Positions 54,108 to 62,634 of a stretch of DNA of 64,000 nucleotides are shown piece after piece (positions within the stretch are counted from its first letter, which is position 1; each line of letters opens with the position of its first letter). The translations under genes were made by a program, and so were the position numbers. The notes under the pieces are model-generated. The model was not told where the DNA came from. It ran no database searches and was given only the letters and a program-made list of their open reading frames with translations. This stretch comes from Colwellia_A sp047621305. Lineage in GTDB: Bacteria; Pseudomonadota; Gammaproteobacteria; Enterobacterales; Alteromonadaceae. The stretch lies in the NCBI GenBank assembly GCA_047621305.1, contig JBLHNB010000002.1, positions 62,001 to 126,000 on the forward strand, given 5' to 3'.

Positions 54108-55655
54108 TTAACTCCCCATACCCGAATACTTTACACCAGCAAGTAGTGCCATTTCTCTATGCCAAGTAGCTAAGTCCTTTTTATTAAATTTTTCAAATGA
54201 ATCATGCCCGCAAGCCCTAGCCATAACTGACATTAATTCAGAGGATGCTTCAAAAAAGTTTTTGAGCTGCACGGCCGATTTTTCTATATTTAAACGTTGG
54301 CGTAAGTCTTTTTTCTGGGTAGCAATGCCCGCCGGACAGTTATTGGTATTACACATTCTAGCGGCTACACAGCCTATAGCCTGCATAGCACTGTTTGACA
54401 CAGCAACACCATCTGCGCCTAAGGCTAACGCTTTAACAAAGTCTATTGGAACCCGTAAACCGCCAGTAATAATTAGCGTAACTTTGCCACTAACTCCCTG
54501 TTCATCGAGATACTTTCGAGCACGAGCAAGTGCAGGAATAGTTGGTACGCTAATGTGGTCTCTAAACATTTCAGGAGCTGCGCCTGTACCGCCACCTCGA
54601 CCATCTAAAATAATGTAATCTGCACTGGCATCTAATGCGAATTGAATATCTTCTTCGATATGATTAGCACTGAGTTTAAATCCAATGGGAATACCGCCGG
54701 TGACTTCACGCACACGATCAGCAAATTTTTTAAAGTCTGCGGCCGTATGTAAATCTTTAAACGTTGGTGGTGAAATGGCTGAGGTGCCTTCCTCAATCCC
54801 ACGAACTTCGGAGATCCTCCCTATATTTTTATTACCGGGTAAATGGCCGCCTGTTCCCGTTTTTGCGCCTTGTCCGCCTTTAAAATGGAACGCCTGAACA
54901 TTTTTGAGTTTAGACTCGTCATAGCCAAAACCCGCACTGGCCAGCTCGTAAAAATATTTTGAGTTCGCTGCCTGCTCTTCAGGTAACATGCCGCCTTCTC
55001 CAGAACAAATACCTGTTCCTGCAAGTTCAGCTCCCGTTGCCAAAGCAATTTTGGCTTCTTCAGAGAGCGCGCCGAAACTCATGTCCGATACAAACAATGG
55101 GATATCGAGTTTAAGTGGTTTTTTAGCCATAGGACCGATAACTAACTCGGTATTCACAGCCACATTTTCCATAAGTGGTTTGTTAGCCATTTGTGCCACC
55201 ATGATCTGTAGATCATCCCAGTGTGGTAGTTGATAACGTGGCACCCCCATCGATGTCATGGGACCATGATGTCCCATCTTAGACAAACCTTCTCGGGCCA
55301 GTTGATGAATCAATTCAACGGTTGGCTCTTCCTTAGTTGCGCTAGCTGTCGGCATATTACTTACGTTGGTCGTTTGAATTTGAACACCGGGCCCTTCTTT
55401 GCCCACTTGCTCTTTATCAAACTTTTTATGACTACCATCACAAAAAGGGCTATTGCCCGTATGTTTACATTGGCATAAATAGGCATCTCCGCTTTCTTCG
55501 GCGGTAAAAGGTTTGGGTTTAAAGTCAGTTCCCGCATGAGAACCGTCGCAAAAAGGCTGGTTATTCGAACGTCCACAGGCACAGAAATAATATTCTTCCC
55601 CTTTATTAAGGCTCACTTTTTTGGGCACTATCGCTGCAATTATAGGTTTAGTCAT
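54108..55655 (-). CDS. Double CDGSH iron-sulfur / glutamate-synthase FMN-domain fusion protein
   Basis: 515 residues. The N terminus carries two CDGSH [2Fe-2S] motifs: Cys25, Cys27, Cys36, His40 and Cys61, Cys63, Cys72, His76 (each C-x-C-x8-C-D-G-S-H). From about residue 115 it is the FMN-binding glutamate synthase domain (SDMSFGALSEEAK, GEGGMLPEEQ, GQGAKTGTGGHLPG, DGRGGGTGAAP) with the [3Fe-4S] Cys429, Cys435 and Cys440. It lacks the glutaminase domain, so it is not a complete GltB. A redox role is inferred. It is the last gene of a same-strand run from 60 kb. Confidence 0.88.
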   Translation of the reverse strand: MTKPIIAAIVPKKVSLNKGEEYYFCACGRSNNQPFCDGSHAGTDFKPKPFTAEESGDAYLCQCKHTGNSPFCDGSHKKFDKEQVGKEGPGVQIQTTNVSNMPTASATKEEPTVELIHQLAREGLSKMGHHGPMTSMGVPRYQLPHWDDLQIMVAQMANKPLMENVAVNTELVIGPMAKKPLKLDIPLFVSDMSFGALSEEAKIALATGAELAGTGICSGEGGMLPEEQAANSKYFYELASAGFGYDESKLKNVQAFHFKGGQGAKTGTGGHLPGNKNIGRISEVRGIEEGTSAISPPTFKDLHTAADFKKFADRVREVTGGIPIGFKLSANHIEEDIQFALDASADYIILDGRGGGTGAAPEMFRDHISVPTIPALARARKYLDEQGVSGKVTLIITGGLRVPIDFVKALALGADGVAVSNSAMQAIGCVAARMCNTNNCPAGIATQKKDLRQRLNIEKSAVQLKNFFEASSELMSVMARACGHDSFEKFNKKDLATWHREMALLAGVKYSGMGS

Positions 55656-55696
55656 TGTTGGTTCCTTTTCTAGTTGTTGTCTATATCTACTTACTT

Positions 55697-56185
55697 TTAG
55701 GTTTTCTTATCAAAGGTCATTTTCTTTAACGTTCGGACTTTCTTACCAAAATGATGATATAGCGCTGCCATTGCATGCCCAAGTATTAATAGCCATACAA
55801 GCCAAGCGCCTCCAATATCTTTGTGAATGAAGTCCAATGGCTTCTCAATTTCCGCAAAACTCAAGCCAAGCCTCTCTGCAAAAAGTGTAGTGAATAAACC
55901 CGTATTCTCAAATTTTGGGATATCAAATAAGAAGAAAAATTCAGTATTTACACCTGTGCCAAAATAACCTGTTAACGGCATAATGATCATTATTGTATAG
56001 AGTGCTAGGTGACCTGACTTAGCAGTAAAATGTTCGAATCTAGTCGCTGGTTCAAGATCAGGCGCACGGTTCATCAGTTTCCAAATAATACGCAGAACAA
56101 TAAGCAGCTAAAAAAACAGTGCTGTTAGCCAGTGAATCCATTTTGCTAGCGAACCGTATTCTTGCGCTGTGTTCTTAATAGTCAT
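55697..56185 (-). pseudogene. Cytochrome b561 gene interrupted by an in-frame TAG
   Basis: Reading from ATG 56185 gives MTIKNTAQEYGSLAKWIHWLTALFF, then a TAG at codon 26 (56108-56110), then in the same frame LLIVLRIIWKLMNRAPDLEP and a complete remainder to 55697. The whole matches the YceI/CybB-type cytochrome b561 family. The first haem-ligand His (WIHW) lies before the stop; other ligands (AKSGHLALY, IHKDIGGAW, LILGHAM) lie after it. An in-frame restart at 56074 would lack helix 1, so I call it a pseudogene. TTG to TAG is a single change, and a sequencing error cannot be excluded. Confidence 0.85.
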
Positions 56186-56239
56186 AAACTCTAATTTCTT
56201 TGATTAGAACGAGGTAATTATTAGATGGTTCCAACTGGC

Positions 56240-57457
56240 TTATAGACTCTCATCTCGTGTCCATCTGATTATTGTTGGGTGAGCATTTTGTTCTTTAAGT
56301 ATGTTCATGGCAGCAACACGATAAAGCTCATTATGTTCGATATTTTCATATAGCCACTTACAGCTATAAACCATCTTAATGAGATGAACTTCTGGGATAT
56401 TACGCGCATTTTTAGCAATAATTTCCCAGCTATCAAAAGAAATTTTGTTATCCTTTACGCAAGGCAAATCCGCAGGAAAGCCCTTTTCCAGATATAACCC
56501 TGTTAACCAAATCCAATAAAGCGACCAAAGTTTGCTATAAGTTTTAGATGATTTTTTATCCGTACCAAAACGTAAGGTCAAATCGGCAAGAGCTTGACAA
56601 GCAGTAACCGCATGCAAGGTCGTAAGTGCCGGCTCAGCTAAATATAAACGAATAGCCATTTGTGATATTTCTGCTATTTTATTTTTTAGGTTTTGTTCAT
56701 TAATCATAAAACCATGACTAAAGGCTAGTTGTTGAATAGTGCTTTCTCCGCAGAGTTGCTCGCATATATATAAACTACCGCCACTGGGTTGAAAACTCAC
56801 CACCACCTTATCGATGTCCTGATTAATATCAGCCCACGTTGATGAGGCTTTAATATTTAACAATACAGGCTCAAGAGTATCTGACAGCAAAGGCTTTGCG
56901 GTATCAGACAATGAAAGCTCAGGGTAATTACGGTATAAATTTTTATAACGAATAGCAAAATAAGCTAAAGCATTAGCAATTAATTTATTGTCACCATGGA
57001 TAACTGCGAAACTGAGTTGTATTAGTGGATGAAATAAGCCCATTGGCAAGCCCAGTTTCATCTGTTCAAGTGCCTCAGTGACGAATTCTTTTGCGCCGGA
57101 CATTACTATTCTTTGAGTAAACACTCGGCGAAATTCTAGTAATCGACTGGTTTGCCCCAAGTAGTCTTTCCAGTTATCTAGCGTTATCTCACTTTTATCA
57201 ATTAAGCCAAGTTCTGTTTCAACATGTGATCGGTGTTTTGGCCAAGTTTGACGAAAACGTTTAATTTCATCATCGTTAGCGCCAAGCCCAGCTAACGACA
57301 TAATGGTCATCGGATAATGATTCGACATACCCCCTTTAATTACGCCACCTAAATTAGGGTGGAAAAAGCTGTCATGATGCATTTCGTCATTGACGAAAGG
57401 TGAAACAGCCGCAGAAGGGACAAAGCTATTCTGCTTAACAGGTTTAAGCATATTCAT
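56240..57457 (-). CDS. Questin-oxidase-like family protein
   Basis: 405 residues with no signal peptide. The N-terminal GMSNHYPMTIMSLAGLGANDDEIKRFRQTW and the middle HPLIQLSFAVIHGDNKLIANALAYFAIRY resemble the questin oxidase-like family (DUF4243), which includes fungal enzymes that open anthraquinone rings in a Baeyer-Villiger fashion. The C-terminal HLIKMVYSCKWLYEN also fits. The call is from remembered family features, not from a search. It lies between cytochrome b561 and two glutathionyl-hydroquinone reductase genes. Confidence 0.62.
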   Translation of the reverse strand: MNMLKPVKQNSFVPSAAVSPFVNDEMHHDSFFHPNLGGVIKGGMSNHYPMTIMSLAGLGANDDEIKRFRQTWPKHRSHVETELGLIDKSEITLDNWKDYLGQTSRLLEFRRVFTQRIVMSGAKEFVTEALEQMKLGLPMGLFHPLIQLSFAVIHGDNKLIANALAYFAIRYKNLYRNYPELSLSDTAKPLLSDTLEPVLLNIKASSTWADINQDIDKVVVSFQPSGGSLYICEQLCGESTIQQLAFSHGFMINEQNLKNKIAEISQMAIRLYLAEPALTTLHAVTACQALADLTLRFGTDKKSSKTYSKLWSLYWIWLTGLYLEKGFPADLPCVKDNKISFDSWEIIAKNARNIPEVHLIKMVYSCKWLYENIEHNELYRVAAMNILKEQNAHPTIIRWTRDESL

Positions 57458-57517
57458 AGTTAACTCTCAGTATTAATAAAGCGTTTATTAGGAACCTTTA
57501 ATAGGAACCTAATAATT

Positions 57518-58507
57518 TTAATAGGAAAAAACAGGCTCTAATCCAATGGGCACAATACCGTGTGGATTGCGTAATGGGCTGACCGAGTTATAACCTTTAC
57601 GATACACATCAAGCTCAATGGTTTTGCCAACATTGGGTAAACTAACAACATCCTGAAGGTATCGAGATAAATGAGGGTAATCTCTTAACGCTCGCAAATT
57701 ACATTTGAATGCCGTGAAATACCCGACATCAAAACGTACCAGTGTGGGCAATAAACGCCAGTCAGCTTCGGTAATACTGTCACCTAAAAGGTATTTGCTG
57801 TTCGATAAGCGCTGTTCAAGTGTATCAAGGGCAGTAAACACTTTGACCACAGATTCATCATAAGCATCTTGTGTTCTGGCAAAACCCGTTTGATAAACCC
57901 CATTATTAATATTTTGATAAATGAAGTCATTAAGCTCATCAATTTCTTGGCCTAATTCGTCAGGATAATAGTCCTGTTCATCACTCGTAATGTCATTAAA
58001 AGCACTATTAAACATGCGAATGATTTCTGATGATTCGGTACTAACAATCTTATTTTGCTGTTTATCCCAAAGTACAGGAACGGTCACACGGCCACTATAG
58101 TCAGGCACTGCCTTTACATAAAGTTGATGTAAAGCAGATAACCCCAACAGAGTATCGGTAAAGCGAGAATCAGCACTTGTATCATCACTATCAAATACCC
58201 AACCATTGTCAGTTCTTAACGGCTTAACTAGTGAGAGCGAAATAACGTTTTCAAGTTGCTTAACACTTCGATAAATTAGGGTGCGATGTGCCCACGGACA
58301 GTTAAGTGCGGCAAAAAGGTGATAACGTCCCGCTTCTGCCTTAAAGCCGCTTTCTCCTGAAACCCCGGCACTGGCATCAGCTGTTACCCAATTTCTAAAT
58401 TGTGCCGTTCCTCGTTGAAATCGACCATTGGCTTCTTTATATTGCTGCTGCTCAAATGCGAGTAACTGTTCATCATTAAGCCAGCTACCATTAATTAATT
58501 TTCCCAT
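57518..58507 (-). CDS. Glutathionyl-hydroquinone reductase (YqjG-like), paralogue 1
   Basis: Xi-class GST that removes glutathione from glutathionyl-hydroquinones. Thioredoxin fold with the catalytic Cys70 in NCPWAHRTLIYR, the SGESGFKAEAGRYHLF N-terminal segment, and C-terminal ITEADWRLLPTLVRFDVGYFTAFKCNLR. 329 aa. It is close to the next gene upstream (58556-59536), with many shared blocks, indicating tandem duplication. Confidence 0.93.
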   Translation of the reverse strand: MGKLINGSWLNDEQLLAFEQQQYKEANGRFQRGTAQFRNWVTADASAGVSGESGFKAEAGRYHLFAALNCPWAHRTLIYRSVKQLENVISLSLVKPLRTDNGWVFDSDDTSADSRFTDTLLGLSALHQLYVKAVPDYSGRVTVPVLWDKQQNKIVSTESSEIIRMFNSAFNDITSDEQDYYPDELGQEIDELNDFIYQNINNGVYQTGFARTQDAYDESVVKVFTALDTLEQRLSNSKYLLGDSITEADWRLLPTLVRFDVGYFTAFKCNLRALRDYPHLSRYLQDVVSLPNVGKTIELDVYRKGYNSVSPLRNPHGIVPIGLEPVFSY

Positions 58508-58555
58508 GATTTTTTCCTTTTTAACCGATTAAAACTTAACCTAACTAAACCTAAC

Positions 58556-59536
58556 TTAGCTTAACCGTTCACGGTTATGGGCTGAGTAAAAGTCAATATA
58601 AGGCCCCATTGGTATAATGCGTGTTGGATTAATGGTTTCGTGGCTACCATAGTAATGTGTTTTGATATAATCCATTGCGACCGTGTCAGCAACGCCAGGT
58701 ACTTGATATAAATCCCGTACATAGCCCCAAATATTCGGGTAATCGACAATGCGGCGTAAGTTACATTTAAAGTGGCCAACATAAACAGCATCAAAACGTA
58801 CTAAGGTGGTAAATAGTCGCCAATCCGCTTCGGTAATAGTATTGCCTGTTAAGTAACGACGGTTTTCTAAGCGTACTTCTAACGTATCAAGGGCATCAAA
58901 AATCTCCACTACCGCTTCGTCATACGCTTCTTGAGTGGTAGCAAAACCAGCACGATAAACACCGTTATTAATGGTTGGATAGATAAAGTCATTCAGTTCA
59001 TCTATTTCTGCTAGTAATTCTGCTGGTGAAAAGTCACCGGGTAAGGCTCCTACTTCATCAAACGCTGAATTAAACATGCGAATAATTTCAGGTGACTCAT
59101 TGCTAACTATGGTATTGGTTTTCTTATCCCATAAAATTGGTACTGTTACTCGCCCCGTATAATCAGATTGTGCTGCGGTATAAATTTCATGGACGTTTAT
59201 GGCATTGTGAATCGGATCGGCTACCACGCCTTCACCGGGTGCAAATGTCCAACCTTCATCGCCCATAAAAGCATTTACTACCGACATTGATATCATGCCT
59301 TCTAAGCCTTTAAGTTTGCGATAGATAATGGTGCGATGTGCCCAAGGACAGGCTAATGATACATATAAGTGGTAACGATTAGGCTCAGCTTCAAAACCAC
59401 CGATACCTGATGGGCCAGCGCTCCCATCTTTGGTGATCCAATTTCGAAAACTGGGTGCTTTGCGCTCAAAACGACCACCCGTAGATTTAGTATCGTACCA
59501 TTCGTTTTGCCATTTACCGTCAACTAAAAGTCCCAT
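58556..59536 (-). CDS. yqjG: Glutathionyl-hydroquinone reductase (YqjG), paralogue 2
   Basis: 326 aa with catalytic Cys63 in ACPWAHRTIIYRKLKGLE and the full xi-GST C-terminal half (TNTIVSNESPEIIRMFNSAFDE, ITEADWRLFTTLVRFDAVYVGHFKCNLR). It ends THYYGSHETINPTRIIPMGP, very like E. coli YqjG. It lies 48 bp before paralogue 1 and 133 bp after doxX; E. coli has yqjF (DoxX)-yqjG in the same order. Confidence 0.95.
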   Translation of the reverse strand: MGLLVDGKWQNEWYDTKSTGGRFERKAPSFRNWITKDGSAGPSGIGGFEAEPNRYHLYVSLACPWAHRTIIYRKLKGLEGMISMSVVNAFMGDEGWTFAPGEGVVADPIHNAINVHEIYTAAQSDYTGRVTVPILWDKKTNTIVSNESPEIIRMFNSAFDEVGALPGDFSPAELLAEIDELNDFIYPTINNGVYRAGFATTQEAYDEAVVEIFDALDTLEVRLENRRYLTGNTITEADWRLFTTLVRFDAVYVGHFKCNLRRIVDYPNIWGYVRDLYQVPGVADTVAMDYIKTHYYGSHETINPTRIIPMGPYIDFYSAHNRERLS

Positions 59537-59669
59537 TGTTTACTCCTAAAATTCTTTGAATATAAAGTTAGTTATCTGTATGGCAATAGCGTTTTCTACT
59601 ATCACCAACTCACTTGTTCATTGCACCTGCATAAAATAACGGATGAATATATTATTTCTGTAAAGTAGC

Positions 59670-60065
59670 TTAAGCGTCTTTCTTGTTAGCACGGTTATCT
59701 AAGGAAAAAGCACCAGGGCCGTGAACAAAAAGTGTTAAGAAACCACCCGCAATGGCAATATTTTTCATAAAGTTAGTCATTTCAGCTTGATTGCTAAAGT
59801 CTGCATGAAACAGTATTGCTGACACTATGCTAAAACCAGCTAATGCGATGGCTGCATATTTTGTTTTCCAGCCTAAAATAATCGCTAAACCGCCAAACGC
59901 CTCCGTTAAAATAACGAGTGGTAATAAAGATCCGGGAACGCCCATTGCCTCCATATAACCTTGTGTGCCTGCATATTGTGATATTTTTGTTAGCCCGGAC
60001 ATAAAGAACATGATGGCTAAAAAGAAACGACCTGTTGGTGCTGCAAAAGTTTGTAATGTATTCAT
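59670..60065 (-). CDS. DoxX-family membrane protein (YqjF-like)
   Basis: 131 residues, four transmembrane helices, with FLAIMFFMSGLTKISQYAGTQGYMEAMGVP and LTEAFGGLAIILGWKTKYAA typical of DoxX. Immediately upstream of the yqjG pair, as yqjF is in E. coli. DoxX proteins are associated with redox stress. The preceding 218-bp spacer probably holds the operon promoter. Confidence 0.92.
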   Translation of the reverse strand: MNTLQTFAAPTGRFFLAIMFFMSGLTKISQYAGTQGYMEAMGVPGSLLPLVILTEAFGGLAIILGWKTKYAAIALAGFSIVSAILFHADFSNQAEMTNFMKNIAIAGGFLTLFVHGPGAFSLDNRANKKDA

Positions 60066-60247
60066 GGTAAATCTCCAGATTGAATTAAGTTAATCGTGTG
60101 GCAATCGTGCTGCCTTGTTGATGAGGTAATCTTATTGGTAAACAAAAAAAGGATAAACACAAGAAATCAGAAAACATTGTGTCTATTTTGAGAACAACTA
60201 AGTGAGTGCGACGATAGGTACTTGCTAATTATTTAGCTAGTTTAATA

Positions 60248-60273
60248 AACAAGGTGTTGGACAACACCTTGTT
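60248..60273 (-). terminator. Terminator after the YhaJ-like LysR gene
   Basis: AACAAGGTGTT (60248-60258) and AACACCTTGTT (60263-60273) make a perfect 11-bp stem with a 4-nt loop, 11 bp after the LysR stop on the minus strand. It suggests that the LysR gene is separate from the doxX transcript. Confidence 0.75.
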
Positions 60274-60283
60274 ATTTTCAATA

Positions 60284-61189
60284 CTATAAAGCCTGATCCC
60301 AATATGGATTATCACCAAAGCGCTCAACCAAAAAATCGATCAAACTGCGCACTTTAAGCGGCAAATGCCTGTTGGGCGGGTAAACGGCATAAGCATACAT
60401 CGTTGGCATTTGATATTCTGTGAGCACAGGTACTAAGGATTTCGTTGCCAGCGACTGCCAGACAATAAACGTAGGTAAAAACGTGATGCCGTGATGGGAT
60501 TCTGCCAATGATTTAAGAAAGTCACCATTATTAGCGATAAAATGGGGATCAAGATAGACAGTCTGCTCCTCTCCCTTTTTAGTAAACTTAAGTCCACTTT
60601 GATCAGTACCGCCATATTTAAGTACCTTATGCTGTTTTAGCTCACTAGGAGACTTTGGTTCTCCATGGGCTTTTAAGTATTCTGGACTAGCACATAAAAC
60701 ATGTTTTATTGGCGCTACTTTTCTTGCTTGCAAGTTAGAATTATCTAATTGGCCGATGCGAAAGGTCAAATCGACTCCTTGTTCAACGATATCTATTTTT
60801 TGGTCAGAAAAGTTAATGTTCAATTTTAGATCGGTATGCTGCTTCAAAAATAAATCAAGAGCAGGAGCTAAGTGACTCAGACCAAAAGACAAAGGTACCG
60901 CAATATTGAGCGTGCCTGCTAATGCTCTTTTACTACTTGATGTTTGACTGTTTAACTCTTCCACTTCATCAATAATTACTTTGCTGCGTTGATAATAACG
61001 CTGACCAGCTTCAGTAAGGCTAGACATCCGAGTGGTACGATTGATTAACTTGGTGCCAAGCTTATGCTCTAACGAAGCTAAACGTTTACTCACCGCTGAT
61101 TTAGCGATATTCATTTGCTCAGCCGCTTTAGTAATACTACCTGATTCAACTACCCGTAAAAAAATAGTCATATCTTCAAGCTGTCCCAT
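60284..61189 (-). CDS. LysR-family regulator (YhaJ-like)
   Basis: 301 residues with winged helix (MTIFLRVVESGSITKAAEQMNIAKSAVSKRLASLEHKLG) and effector domain. It resembles the CrgA/DsdC-type subgroup that includes E. coli YhaJ, which activates yqjF in response to quinone-like and nitroaromatic breakdown products. The frame is open to 61237, but ATG 61189 sits 5 bp after GGAGGGAG, a near-perfect ribosome site. It lies between a yqjF-yqjG-like run and a divergent pirin gene, as yhaJ does in E. coli. Confidence 0.88.
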   Translation of the reverse strand: MGQLEDMTIFLRVVESGSITKAAEQMNIAKSAVSKRLASLEHKLGTKLINRTTRMSSLTEAGQRYYQRSKVIIDEVEELNSQTSSSKRALAGTLNIAVPLSFGLSHLAPALDLFLKQHTDLKLNINFSDQKIDIVEQGVDLTFRIGQLDNSNLQARKVAPIKHVLCASPEYLKAHGEPKSPSELKQHKVLKYGGTDQSGLKFTKKGEEQTVYLDPHFIANNGDFLKSLAESHHGITFLPTFIVWQSLATKSLVPVLTEYQMPTMYAYAVYPPNRHLPLKVRSLIDFLVERFGDNPYWDQAL

Positions 61190-61229
61190 ATCTCCCTCCA
61201 AGGTTTTTAAGCATGATTGTTTCCTTTTG

Positions 61230-61325
61230 GTTAACACTATTTTTAGTTAACAGATGTTTATCCTTTTTATGTTAACAACTATTATTAATTCATCAAGTTT
61301 CAACCGCAATTTTATGCTTGAAACT
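61230..61325. promoter_or_regulatory. Candidate operators between LysR and pirin genes
   Basis: Three GTTAAC palindromes (61230-61235, 61246-61251, 61271-61276), the first two separated by 10 bp, plus an AGTTTCAA (61296-61303) / TTGAAACT (61318-61325) dyad. All lie in the 168-bp divergent spacer. They are possible binding sites of the LysR protein. Confidence 0.45.
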
Positions 61326-61357
61326 ACCTTTACTTAAATGAACTGTGGTGCATTATT

Positions 61358-62242
61358 ATGTCTCAACACACTGACGAACTAGCTGGAAAAATTATTGAAG
61401 GAAACACGAGTAGGGAGCTTAATAGTATTTCTAAAGGACACCTTGGCTCTGATGGCGATGGGGTCAAATTAACGCGCTTAATCGGTAATCAAGATCTGAA
61501 TATGTTAGATCCTTTTTTGCTACTAGATCTTTTTGAATCTGACCAGTCCAATGACTATATCGGTGGTTTTCCTGATCATCCTCACCGAGGATTTGAAACC
61601 GTCACTTATATGCTTGCCGGTAGAATGCGTCATAAAGACAATGCAGGTAATGAGGGGGTTATATCGGCGAATGGTGTGCAATGGATGACGGCTGGTAAAG
61701 GCATTGTTCATTCTGAAATGCCTGAGCAAGAGTCAGGTTTACTTAAAGGTTTTCAACTTTGGGTCAATTTACCTAAAACCCATAAAATGACTGAACCTGC
61801 TTATCAAGAGTTTCCTGCTGATAAATTGGCTATGGAATATAATGATGATGGTAGTGAAATTAGAGTCATTTCAGGAACAACTAATAAGGGAACCACAGGG
61901 CCTGTCGTTAATACTCTGGTAACACCAACTTATATGGATGTGCATTTACCGGCAGGCACTATTTTTGAACAAACGCTGCCAATGAATGACAATGCATTTA
62001 TTTTTGTCATCGAAGGCAGTGTCTTGGTTGGAAATAGTGGTCAAGAACTTCAGCAAAACCATCTAGGTATATTATCAAAAGGTGATGCAGTAACCATTAC
62101 CGCATCCTCTGAGAATAACAATTTTTTATTGATTTCAGGCAAGCCACTCAATGAAGACGTCGCTAGGGGAGGGCCCTTTGTCATGAATACCAAAGCAGAA
62201 GTTATGCAAGCCTTTGATGATTTTCAAAACAATAAGTTTTAG
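61358..62242 (+). CDS. Pirin-family protein (YhaK-like)
   Basis: 294-residue bicupin. Metal ligands of the first cupin are in DHPHRGFETVTYML and GKGIVHSEMP (three His and one Glu). E. coli YhaK and YhhW belong here; YhhW has quercetinase activity. It is divergent from the YhaJ-like regulator, the E. coli yhaJK arrangement. In-frame codons continue for 45 residues past its TAG stop (see findings). Confidence 0.93.
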   Translation: MSQHTDELAGKIIEGNTSRELNSISKGHLGSDGDGVKLTRLIGNQDLNMLDPFLLLDLFESDQSNDYIGGFPDHPHRGFETVTYMLAGRMRHKDNAGNEGVISANGVQWMTAGKGIVHSEMPEQESGLLKGFQLWVNLPKTHKMTEPAYQEFPADKLAMEYNDDGSEIRVISGTTNKGTTGPVVNTLVTPTYMDVHLPAGTIFEQTLPMNDNAFIFVIEGSVLVGNSGQELQQNHLGILSKGDAVTITASSENNNFLLISGKPLNEDVARGGPFVMNTKAEVMQAFDDFQNNKF

Positions 62243-62634
62243 GAGTATAAAATCAACTCTCTGATCAATTGCCTTTACGGTAAGCAAGAAAATAACTTAG
62301 CTATAAAAGTCGAGCATCGACCTCAATGGGAGCAAGATCTAACATTGCCACCAATAGAAGCATTAATATTTATGGCATAGTATTTTTTAATTAAATTTTT
62401 GGGTGCGGAAAGACAGGTGGAACTCCATTTCGGGTAATAACACAGATTACGTCACCCATAATACCTCCAAGTAACAACAACCTTCTGATTGTAGTTTAGT
62501 GATTTATCCCATCACGTTATGGTGGAAGCATAATATTCATCTAACCAATACCTAAATGATGCATTGTTAATTAATCTGAACTCTGGATAAAAGAGAACGT
62601 TGAGCAAGTGCTGCTTATCGAGAGTTGAGGTTAC
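62243..62634. other. 392-bp spacer with coding-like remnant and hairpin
   Basis: 62243-62380 is open in the pirin frame (45 codons, ending IEALIFMA and TAG), probably a remnant. An imperfect 15-bp inverted repeat (CTGAACTCTGGATAA at 62576-62590 and TTATCGAGAGTTGAG at 62615-62629, 13 of 15 paired) lies just past the end of the VOC gene. No other gene is seen. Confidence 0.45.

Noticed and set aside
54262..55478. Several plus-strand ORFs inside the CDGSH-GltS gene
   Set aside because: They are antisense shadows of a strongly conserved minus-strand gene and have no ribosome sites or recognisable domains.
55697..56074. A complete 125-aa membrane protein starting at 56074
   Set aside because: Upstream in-frame sequence is clearly the first helix of cytochrome b561, interrupted by TAG. 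The short frame is the 3' part of a pseudogene.
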